15,494 nucleotides of DNA from Phellopilus nigrolimitatus. Taxonomy: Eukaryota > Basidiomycota > Agaricomycetes > Hymenochaetales > Hymenochaetaceae. A program made the translations under genes and the position numbers. Every line of letters begins with the position of its first letter. The stretch's first letter is position 1. The DNA is taken from positions 1-15,494 of the forward strand of contig JAJOHG010000521.1 in NCBI GenBank assembly GCA_021029095.1, given 5' to 3'. Shown here in pieces: positions 7,496 to 15,494 of the stretch. The notes under the pieces were generated by a model that did not search any database, was not told where the DNA came from, and saw only the letters and a program-made list of their open reading frames with translations.

Positions 7496-10400
7496 TCAAA
7501 TGAAATACATGAGCGACCTCTGCGCTCCATGCACGGGCTTGAAGTCCCAGTCATCTGCGTTGTATTCGGTGTCCCTGCTTCCTGTGATATTTGAGTCTGA
7601 TTCGTCGCCATTGTAGCGAATATGGATATCCGCACGCCGACAAACCAGCTATCGTTCGTCGAACCCGTTAGACACACAAACAAAATATCTGAGGAAAAAT
7701 GTGTTTCGGACACATAGGACTCACATCTGCGTCTGTAATTCCATATAAGCTTCTAGAGTTTCGCTATTCATATTTTACAATGATACTTACAGTAGACAGG
7801 CGCAGGAATGGACACTGCTCTGGTCGCTCGAGCAAAGGCATGGCAGAGGCCGAACGACAGACCTTGCAGACTACAATATATGGCAAGGCGCATAAGCATG
7901 CAGTCACACGACAGATACAGTAAGGATACGTTACCTATCTGAATCTAACTTATTCTCGTCCCGTATGACAATATAATGGGCTGGGCGCGATGCTACGTCA
8001 AAAACATCGGAAATCAGGCTGTTTGAGATGACGAGAGTCGTAACGTTCGAACTCACTTCCAAGAATACCTGAGTGCGATTGTAAATAAAAATCATATATG
8101 TTGGGATTTGCAATGTCATCGACGTCCGCAACGAAACCCGAAGGGCAGTTTCCGGAAAAATCAGCCTGGCTTTTGGATTGGGGGAAGAACCGGATGTGAT
8201 GACTTTTCCCGACGACAATGAAAGTAACCTTGACTTGTTCAGCGGGCGGCCTCTTAATGTTAGGCGGTGCCTCCTTCCACGTCTTAGTGATGGCGTCTGC
8301 AACGATCATCGACGCGGTCCAATTAGAAGTTAGAAACGCATCTGTGATCACAGCAACAGACCTTTTATCGCTTTGAACTCTACATCAGCCACCTGCACAA
8401 ACTCTCCTTCAGAGACCCCGTCACGGTACACTACAATGCGCCATGGGAGAACTTTCCAACCCGAAAACTTGCTGAAGCTTTTGAGTGCGTCCTGAAGGTT
8501 TTATGCGGGAGATTAAGTGAAGATATATAAAACCTTGACCAAAGGCAGATTTACTCGCCTCAAACATATTTTGTAAGTTTTCGACGATTTCAAGTCTCGG
8601 TGGCTGTTGAGCACAGGAAGCGAAATACTTGCTAGCGTACCTGTCCACAGACCAAACTAGCCCTGCTACCGATGGTCTCATAATGCCAGCACGTGGATGC
8701 GAGACATCCATACCTGTAACACGGAGCTAGACTTTCAGAAGCCAAAAGTCAGGGGATCATCGTATCTTACCGACTATCATCACAGGCTCTTTGTTCTCGT
8801 GGACTAATTCCATTCCTCCCTTGAGTGGAACGGAGTTTATACCACCGAGTTTGGTATTGATCCTATAACAAAAACCGTCACAAGAAAGCAAAATACTGGA
8901 GGACAGCGTAACGTTACTTGAATAAGAGGTTAAAAAGATATTGGCTAGAAAGATTTTCGAGCTTGTCCGACATCTATAAAGATATAAGACGGGAAAGGCA
9001 CAAGCACCACAGCTAAGACGTGCCATGCATTGAGTCACAAGACCCGGGCCCCGCGCGGTATCTCCTATTTCTTTGATTCGTCGGTATACTGCACTACCGC
9101 CGTGGGGCAAGATGACGAGCAAAATAAAACCTTGGTCAGGTCTAAAAGATGACGGGTTTTCGATGGCCTCCGCAACTATCACTCGAAGGTGCTGTTCGTT
9201 TTATTTTCTTACGTCAGATTTCAATTTCCGCGAATCTATTTCTGACGCACGTTTAAAATGTTACCTTGAGCATTTTCGAACTTGAAAACAGTTCGCCCTT
9301 GATGTAAGGCGGTTTTCAAACTGCCCGTCGGCATTCCTTAATTCCGAGCTTAGTTTGCGGGTTATAAATATCAAATTCTAAGCCGAAGACTCACCCAAAG
9401 AGTCCATGCACGATAACAATTTCTCCAGGAAATTTTGGCAAAATTGGGCGTTAAGTCTGCCATCATAACATAGAACTGCCCATGCTTGTAGTATTGCCGG
9501 CATGAAAAAGCGCTTTGGAGCCCTCCTAGAGACTTTCCATACACCCTCATCCGGTCGCTGCTCGACATATTCGTTGGGCTGCGGGGCGAGCGAAAGTGGA
9601 CATAATACTTACTAGGAGCTGACCTTGTGCAAATCCAATGTTGGGCGGGGAAAGAAGTCGGCCAGTCATTGAGACGAGATTTTTCTCAACGTGCAGTCCT
9701 ACGGCTGCCAAAGCAGTAGGGTTAAACGCCTAAGAAATTGAGAAGGTTAGCTCAACACTCCGCAACGAGAACAATGCAATTAACCTGTACGCAGTCCATG
9801 ATAATCTTCTTGCGTGCCTCAGGATTAACCGTGGTGAACTTCCGGACCTGCGCCTCGAGCGTCGGGTCTAACTTTCTTTTGAACATCTGACCTTCAATAA
9901 CATCCAGTAGCTCAAATGGGATAACATCCGGCGCGTCATCATTATTTTGACCGTGCTTGATTACTATAATCCCAGGCAAATCTGGAAACTTCAATCTATA
10001 ACCCAGCGAGTTGAGGAAATATTGCTATTGAATGTAGGTTACAGCTTCACGATGAGTGGCATATTGGCAGAGGGTCAGTGACACTTACTTGGACCGTTGT
10101 CTGTGACCCATCTTGTAAATGGAAAACGTATCGGCCAGCTCTGGAGATGAGCTTCTTTATCGTCCTGATACGACCAATCTTCCCAGCGTGCACTTGACGT
10201 ACGCGTACCGTTTTCAAGAGATTTAGAAGCCTTGGGTCAATTTCAGGACCGTCGAGTTCACGGGGATTTCTGAAATTTAGCAGATGCATAGAAACATTGA
10301 TCAGATCACCCCGTTCGTACCTATACCAGTGCCGTTAATTTCGAGAATAATCACGGTCGACAGTTATACTCACATAATCGCAGACGATACATCCACATTA

Positions 10401-11387
10401 AGTAATGCATGGTCAAAAGATGGGCGTACAGATCTAATGAGTGTCGCATGTATCACTTTAGTCAGTTTCAGAAGACCAGAATACCCACGCAAAGCATCCC
10501 CTCCAGAGCTCAAATCCCAAGCGTAGATCGACCATCTTTGCCTGGGAAAACAATGTTGTTTTTGTAGTCACTTGTCGGAATCGCCTGATCATGATCGTGA
10601 AATTGAATTGATTGTCTTTAGAATAATAAATCAGTCGAAGGTGCTTACGCAGGTGTAGAATTGTGCAATAGTAGATTGAGAACCTGCTGAAATGAGAGGG
10701 CGTTGTCGCTTTGCCCTTGACGTTTAAGAACTGCTTCGAAGTCCCTAGACAAGCTGTTAGCTTCGAGGACCCATGATAACGTTTTTTGACACCATTGCTT
10801 ACTGCGACTGAACATTGCCGACGCGAGTTAGAGTCACCTTCATCAGACCTCTGGTGGAACCCGAGGGTGGCGGCGTGCTCAATTCGTTTACTTCGAACTG
10901 GATGTCAAAGTAATCAAGAAACAAGACGTGGCATTCCACATTGGGAAGAAAAATACATTTCTCTCGCCAAAATCAAGATCTTTCTCGGTGAATAGGCTCG
11001 CTTTCCCGTCGTATACCACCTCTCCTGGTTGGAAGATCTCCGGGGCCACTTGTGCATAGAGCTTAGTGAGGATTTCCTTGCGCCGTCTCACGTTCTTGAC
11101 TTCTTTTTCTCCAGTAATCACTAGAGAACCACAGAGTAAATGATGTTGAGAAGGGATATCCGAATCGACACCGTCACCGCAGCACCACTCACCGACTACG
11201 CACATCGCAGTAGACATGGGTATTAATTATATCAGTACTTGAAATCGCTAGCAGTTAATATGTTCTTACCATGATAGTGACAAAAGCGCATAGGCTTTAT
11301 AATAGAGAGCCGAAAGCAATTGGTGGAGACGGCAAACACCTTCCCTTTGGACCCCTTTGGAGGGCGGGTTGCGAATGTGCATGCCAT
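7496..11387 (-). CDS. Argonaute (PAZ-PIWI) RNA-silencing slicer, QDE-2-like
   Basis: Argonaute binds a small guide RNA and cuts or represses matching RNA. 21 exons stay in frame and give 875 residues: 11387-11270, 11120-10957, 10897-10803, 10744-10649, 10584-10489, 10433-10374, 10320-10089, 10024-9785, 9729-9613, 9578-9395, 9336-9251, 9191-9024, 8973-8918, 8862-8771, 8713-8559, 8491-8362, 8296-8057, 7992-7935, 7870-7791, 7732-7725, 7648-7496. Domains: N (KVFAVSTNCFRLS to about 180), linker with FELWRGCFASVRP (about 190), PAZ (about 210-290), L2 with LKFPDLPGIIV, MID with FILLVILPHGG and TQCM (about 410-550), PIWI (INTKLGG, MDVSHP, YRDGVSEG, DFYLQSHSGILG, SIPAPVYYAD). The tetrad D604, E643, D677, D825 is complete, so slicing is predicted. 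It ends SLMYFI, close to the usual C-terminus. Two introns need GC-AG splice sites and exon 20 has 8 nt. The start (MACTFATRPPKG) is tentative; an extra 5' exon is possible, and intron 1 (149 nt) may hide a small exon. Confidence 0.92.
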
Positions 11388-11752
11388 CGGCAGCGACTTT
11401 GATGAGGCGAATGTTGATGGTTGTATGTATGCGGGATAAAAGTGAGGCTTTGTGCTCGACGTTGTTCCAATGTGAACGAACCCTGCAAGAGATGACAGTG
11501 GAGGCAAGATAGAAATAGGGGGAGGGAGAGAGGAGGAAGGCGCTCTTTAAATAACATTCAAAAGGGCGAACTGCGATCCATGTAGAACTCCTCGATTTGC
11601 TGCGCGTGCCTGCGTAATTCATAAGTATTTGTTACATTCAAACAACATCTACAATCGGCTATGACAAGAGAGAAAGACATGTTTTAGAACAGATCACAAG
11701 TAAGGTTCAAATCCTCATCCCAGAAACCCGCAGTTTTTCAGATTCGAGCTCT
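11388..11752. other. Upstream region of argonaute / 3' side of the p23 gene
   Basis: On the minus strand this holds a pyrimidine-rich tract (about 11500-11540) typical of fungal promoters just before the start. The open frames here overlap the 5' end of the argonaute gene; one could contribute an additional first coding exon through the AG at 11483-11482, but no matching donor was found. Confidence 0.45.
11546..11554 (-). promoter_or_regulatory. TATA-like element
   Basis: TTATTTAAA on the minus strand, about 160 bp upstream of the tentative argonaute start and just upstream of the pyrimidine-rich tract. Confidence 0.25.
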
Positions 11753-12725
11753 CTACGAGCTGCCTGATGCTACAGGCTCAGCATCTTCAAGAGGCGGTGG
11801 GCCATCGTCATCGGAGTCAGAGTCGGCGGGGTCGATTCCTTCAGGCCCAGAGCCTTGTTTGTTTGCTTGGATATCCGCCATCATCTAAATAACGGCCTTA
11901 GCAAACGTCCTCGTATCAACATTACTGAAGCACGCACCTTTGCAAAGTCCATCCCGCCAGGACCCCCACCCATTCCGCCCATTCCACCCAGACCGCCCAG
12001 ACCTTCCATGCCTGGCATACCACCCATACCTGGCATACCGCCCATGCCTGGCATACCGCCCATGCCTGGCATACCGCCCATTCCTGGTGGCATCCCTGGC
12101 ATACCGCCGCCCATCCCTTCCATCCCTTCATCGTCAAGCTTCGCCTCGTCGCCGGCCTGCTCGTCTTCATCGACCCACTTGTCGAAGTCAGTCCTGACGA
12201 ACTTTTGTTTCACATCCGTCAGACGGGGCCAGAACTCTTGTGTTAGCTCTTTTTTGCGCAGGACGAGTGCGAGCGAACGCGTGGTCAGGTGCTTGCTCGA
12301 TTTCTAAAAGACAATTGGTGCGAGAACTCAGCATCAATACGAAGAGAGTAGTGGGTATGCGATGCGTACTTCCGGAACGATCTCTCCATAGAGCTTGAGG
12401 CTGAATTTGTATTCGTGCTCCTCGGGCCTGTACGACAGATGTCCATTTATATGCTATCCAAATAATGCAAAATATAAAATTGATGGACTCACCTGCCTGC
12501 CTTTGCCTCGAAAATGATCTCCTTGGGCTGGATATCGACCTTAAGAGTCGACTCGTTGATTTCGGCAAGTTTGATGGTTAAAAACACAACATTCTAGCGC
12601 CCGACACGAAAACGAGTAATTTGTCTTTAAAACATCGCAAACATCACGGTAAGAAGGAAACGCACCTTGTCTTCCTCAACGTCAGAGCTGCGCTGCGCCC
12701 ACAGAACATCAGGGTGTGTCGACAT
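11753..12725 (-). CDS. p23/Wos2-type Hsp90 co-chaperone (CS domain)
   Basis: Five exons, 12725-12666, 12593-12493, 12427-12370, 12303-11938 and 11884-11753, give 238 residues; all four introns are GT-AG (52-72 nt). p23 binds the ATP-bound closed Hsp90 dimer and slows client release. The CS domain runs from about residue 5 (HPDVLWAQRSSDV) through VVFLTIKLAEI, STLKVDIQPKEIIFEA and YKFSLKLYGEIVPE to about 110, followed by the family signature FVRTDFDKWVDEDEQ (about 108-122). The tail has a Met/Gly/Pro-rich segment (about 133-190, repeats of GGMPGM) and an acidic Asp-rich end (DPADSDSDDDGPPP), like fungal Wos2/Sba1. Start is the only ATG before the conserved WAQR motif. The next gene downstream on the same strand is argonaute. 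Confidence 0.92.
12006..12077 (-). repeat. 18-bp tandem repeat encoding GMGGMP units in p23
   Basis: Four consecutive 18-bp units differing at only a few positions (plus-strand consensus CCATGCCTGGCATACCGC), followed by a partial fifth. Being a multiple of three, units can be gained or lost without changing frame. Confidence 0.85.
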
Positions 12726-13202
12726 TGTGTGTAGGAGATGGTGATGGTTCAGATGAAAGAGACAGAATGTCAAAGAACTGTGCAGCGCTGCCTCAACGCG
12801 TCTTTGCATTAGGGCCGGTTTATTGGCTCCACTTCTAAATACATATCCTAAGTACATATGTATGTCCAAACAAACTTATTACTGACTCGCATTCGACTGG
12901 CTTCAAGGGAACTAAAAGAACTAAAGCATCGTCTCTGCTTACCCCAAATCTTTGAAAAGAATACGAGTTACGATATCATGCGTTTACGCTCGAGTAGGAC
13001 TATAACGAGAACTATGTACCGGCATCTGATTCTCCTCGAGCTGACAGACTTTGCTGAGAAGTTGATACATGTATATTTCAGCCGAACCTCAATATCTCGA
13101 GGGTGCCAATTAGGCCGTGTTTCATCTTTTTTGACTTCACTGCGTTCTTGGCCTACGTGTCTACATGCGTCGAGTGGTATATTGTCTCTGCAGCCATCAG
13201 CA
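12726..13202. other. Divergent promoter region between p23 (-) and hydrolase (+)
   Basis: Shared upstream region of two divergent genes. It has a CCAAT box on the minus strand (12826-12822) about 100 bp before p23. The 5' coding start of the hydrolase may lie in its right part, but I could not identify it. Confidence 0.5.
12822..12826 (-). promoter_or_regulatory. CCAAT box
   Basis: GCCAATAA on the minus strand, about 100 bp upstream of the p23 ATG, a usual distance for fungal HAP-complex sites. Confidence 0.3.
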
Positions 13203-14572
13203 GAGCCTCCTTCCGTCTCTCTGGTGCTTTCTGTCTTGTTCGGTCTCCCTCTCGCTCTTTGGACCTACAAGGTCGGATGATTTCAAGAATACCTCTGGAT
13301 TCGCCTCACTTCTAAAACTCACATCCGAACTCAGTGCCTTGCATTGGTATTATTTCAAAGGAAGATCATCTACATGGGTAAGCAACGTCGTCTTCGTATA
13401 CTCTGCTCACATGGCTGATGCTTATTAGGCTATGCACCTCTTGGCTCCAGAGACGAGACGCTTTCTGGAGTTGAGTCAAAACCTAAAGGTTTGTCTTACG
13501 AAGAAATACAAATTACATCATCAAATAAGGTGGTACTGTCCGCGTTGGTGATGGGCAAGGACTCGAAGAATGTCTCTAAACCAGACTGCGTAGTAATCTA
13601 TTTACAAGGTCTGTAAGTCCAGATTCATCGTCAATCTCCCATTCAATACTTGCCAGAAGTATGATATGTGGATTGTCAAATGCCAGAGCTACGAAAATTT
13701 CTGACTTTGGACCTCTTGCTCACCATTGCGGAAACACTAACAGGAAATGCTGGGAATCCTCTCCATCGCATCCCCGTCTTCACTGAGCTCCTGACATCAA
13801 CCAAAACATTATCCCCAGTCATTCTCGCCGCTGCCCCTCGCTCCTACTGGCGCTCCACGAACCGCACGCCCACGCAGAAGGGCATTTTGGCAGACTACAA
13901 ACATGTCTTGCGCTCGCCGCAGAGCGCTGGCCGGACACACCGCTCGTTTTGTACGGGCACTCGCTCGGCGGCGCGATCGCGGTGTGCCTCCTCGCCTCTC
14001 TTGATTCCTCCGACTCCAACTCCAACATCATTCATAAAGAAAGCACCAGGACCTTATCCAGACAGGAGAATAAGGAGAACAAAGCTAAGACCGATAATGC
14101 AGATGCAGATACGGCGAATGCGATCAGTGGCCTCATACTCGAGAACCCCTTTTCATCAATACCGAACATGGTGCGCGCTCTGTACCCGCAACGCTGGCTT
14201 CCATATCGCTTTCTGGCGCCGCTTGCGTGGGATAAGTGGGACGCATTGGATGCCATGCGCACTGCGTTCTTCGGCGCAAATGCACAGAGCCGTGAGGGAG
14301 TGGAAGCGAACTCGACCATGGGCTCTGATTCCGTATCCACGTCGGTGCTCGCACGAGCCGGAAAGGACATGCTTGTACTCGTGAGCAAGCGCGACGAGAT
14401 TGTGCCCGGTGAGATGGGCCGCGCACTGTACGACGCCCGCCCGCGCGGTGGCAGCGCCAAATTCGTCGTCATCGAGGATGCGTTACATGAAGATGCATGG
14501 AAGCAGAAGCAATGGGTACGGGAGATTGGGCAGTATTTAAAAGAGCTCGTAAAGAGTCAGGGACGACGTTGA
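13203..14572 (+). pseudogene. BEM46/ABHD-type alpha/beta hydrolase with a single-base frameshift
   Basis: Exons: (start unknown) to 13271, 13335-13377, 13429-13608, 13744-14572; introns 63, 51 and 135 nt, GT-AG. The family are membrane-anchored serine hydrolases of lipid-type substrates. N-terminal hydrophobic anchor (LVLSVLFGLPLALWTYK), then LVLFQRKIIYMGYAP, oxyanion-strand motif VVIYLQGNAGNPLHRIP, APRSYW, TPTQKGILADY, nucleophile elbow LYGHSLGG, ENPFSSIPNMV, then VSKRDEIVPGEMG (acid) and EDALHEDAWKQ (His). All triad residues are present. However, the frame up to about 13915 (LADYKHVLR) and the frame from 13916 (AAERWPDTPLVLYGHS) differ by one base, with no room for an intron; alignment to the family pattern implies one missing base near 13914-13915. 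Everything else is intact, so either a recent frameshift or a sequence error. No in-frame ATG was found near the first exon. Confidence 0.8.
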
Positions 14573-14860
14573 TAGAACATCTAGATCGTAAGTCTAAGAC
14601 ATGTATAGTATAGCAGTTTCGGGTCTAGCTGTGTATAATTGCTGACGAGTATGTGAGTAGGCTCCGTAAAGTCACGCCAGGTGAACAAATACATGTGCAG
14701 CAGAAATTGTAAAAGTACAGGCTGGTACAACTGACACGGCGGCGATTGTAGAAATGTCATATGAACATAAAATGTCAATTCCCGAAACGGCAGACTTTCG
14801 CCGATGTAAATCACTATAGAACATTTAAAAGTCAGGAAATACAACAAAGAGGAAGCGTTA
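14573..14860. other. Convergent 3' intergenic region
   Basis: Lies between the ends of the plus-strand hydrolase and the minus-strand BTB-like gene; A+T-richer, no supported gene. Confidence 0.5.
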
Positions 14861-15494
14861 TCATGAACAAACATGAAGAGCGAACGTCTTGCAAAGGTCC
14901 TTCCATATCGCAGCTCTGCAGTCCTGTAGTTCACTTTTGATCTCTTCGCGGCACAAGTGGCAAAGCGCTACCCGATCGCCTGCCTCCCGCAAAACCTTGA
15001 GTATGTCATACGAGGCATAGAGCCGCTCTCTCGTATCGCTCTGCGCCCTCATGCAGTGGTCCCGACATTTCGTTATATTGTAGCAACCCTTGGCAGCCCT
15101 GTGTCGGAAGATCTTGTCGATGTCACTGATCACCTTCGCGCGGAGCCGCTCCCTTCCTACACATATGCGGTGGTAGTCCGCTACAGACAGAAACGCCCAC
15201 CGGGCAGAGCGCGTGTTCCAAGCGTCGGTGTCGACCGCGTCGACCGCGTCCTCGGAACGTAACTGGCGGTTGTGCCAGTCGAAGCTGGACGGAATACGAG
15301 CGATGTCGTAGAACGCCACGGGGAGGATAGACCGGATGTCGAAGCGGCGGGCAAGAGCGATGGCGGATGCGGGGTCCTGTGCGAAGCAATCCATCTCGTC
15401 TTCACGCTGATCGTCCTCTTCAACAATCTTCAGCCGCGTCTCGAAAACGTCCCATGCGGCCAGACTGCGCGGCCAATAGTCCTCGATGTGTGCG
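14861..15494 (-). CDS. BTB-family-like protein, C-terminal part (5' end outside window)
   Basis: Open frame entering from the right edge and stopping at 14863-14861, uninterrupted. It begins with HIEDYWPRSLAAWDVFE, then ALARRFDIRSILPVAFYDIA, a Trp-Ser-rich LLS-like helix (RWAFLSVADYHRICVGRERL), paired cysteines (GCYNITKC, LCHLC) and AIWKDLCKTF near the end. The order and spacing follow the left-edge gene throughout, so they are paralogues. In agaricomycetes such tails follow an N-terminal BTB/POZ domain, which would lie beyond 15494; the function is unknown, possibly substrate adaptor for a Cul3 ubiquitin ligase. Unlike the left copy there is no internal stop in the visible part. Confidence 0.65.
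   Translation of the reverse strand, partial: AHIEDYWPRSLAAWDVFETRLKIVEEDDQREDEMDCFAQDPASAIALARRFDIRSILPVAFYDIARIPSSFDWHNRQLRSEDAVDAVDTDAWNTRSARWAFLSVADYHRICVGRERLRAKVISDIDKIFRHRAAKGCYNITKCRDHCMRAQSDTRERLYASYDILKVLREAGDRVALCHLCREEIKSELQDCRAAIWKDLCKTFALHVCS

Noticed and set aside
10284..10526. Open frame on the plus strand
   Set aside because: Antisense to Argonaute exons 5-7 and their introns; no motif.
10489..10584. An apparent frameshift in Argonaute exon 5 before FELWRG
   Set aside because: It came from misplacing the phase at the acceptor. With AG at 10586-10585 the exon joins in phase 2 and reads through FELWRGCF without a break.
11121..11269. An extra 18-nt exon inside Argonaute intron 1 (about 11178-11195)
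   Set aside because: It is in phase, but the direct junction already matches the family spacing between HYH and the RRKEIL helix; the extra exon would add six residues.
11703..11713. GGTTCAAATCC, a match to a tRNA B box
   Set aside because: No A box or foldable cloverleaf lies upstream and the T stem has a mismatch; it is in the 3' flank of p23.
11855..12307. Pro-rich open frame on the plus strand
   Set aside because: It is the antisense shadow of the Gly/Met-rich repeat of p23.

Overview
The window is nuclear DNA of a filamentous fungus, most likely a mushroom-forming basidiomycete (Agaricomycetes). The evidence is densely packed genes, many short introns (mostly 46-76 nt) with GT(A/G)NGN donors, and families typical of that group: BTB-like proteins with a Cys-rich tail, an Mdv1-type mitochondrial division protein, a fungal Argonaute, p23/Wos2 and a BEM46-type hydrolase. 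No bacterial-style operon, CRISPR array, intact transposon or tRNA gene is visible. All gene models below were spliced by hand, choosing junctions that keep frame and fit the family.

Layout. 1-655 (+) is the 3' end of a BTB-family-like gene interrupted by an in-frame TAA. 656-2855 is gene-poor: an uncertain acidic coding remnant (1199-1409), a broken Crinkler-like N-terminal domain (1695-2208) with two frame breaks, and a 14-T run. 2856-5329 (-) is a five-exon Mdv1-like gene (731 aa). 6144-7091 (-) is a three-exon membrane protein of unknown function (280 aa), opening with a 5-nt coding exon. 7496-11387 (-) is a 21-exon Argonaute (875 aa) with an intact D-E-D-D catalytic tetrad. 11753-12725 (-) is a five-exon p23/Wos2 Hsp90 co-chaperone (238 aa) with a Met/Gly/Pro-rich repeat tail. 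13203-14572 (+) is a BEM46/ABHD-type hydrolase with one apparent single-base frameshift just before the nucleophile elbow. 14861-15494 (-) is the 3' part of a second BTB-like gene, paralogous to the left-end one and inverted relative to it.

Most genes are housekeeping and independent: mitochondrial fission (Mdv1), RNA silencing (Argonaute), protein folding (p23), lipid or serine hydrolysis (BEM46-like). Argonaute and p23 lie in tandem, and the Hsp90/p23 machinery is known in other eukaryotes to help load Argonaute; a functional link here is only inferred from proximity. The two edges carry the fast-evolving, partly decayed accessory families.

The most notable observations are the Argonaute gene structure (an 8-nt microexon that supplies the fourth catalytic Asp, and two inferred GC-AG introns), the three apparently broken genes, and the inverted paralogous pair bracketing the window. 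I found no convincing wholly new system.
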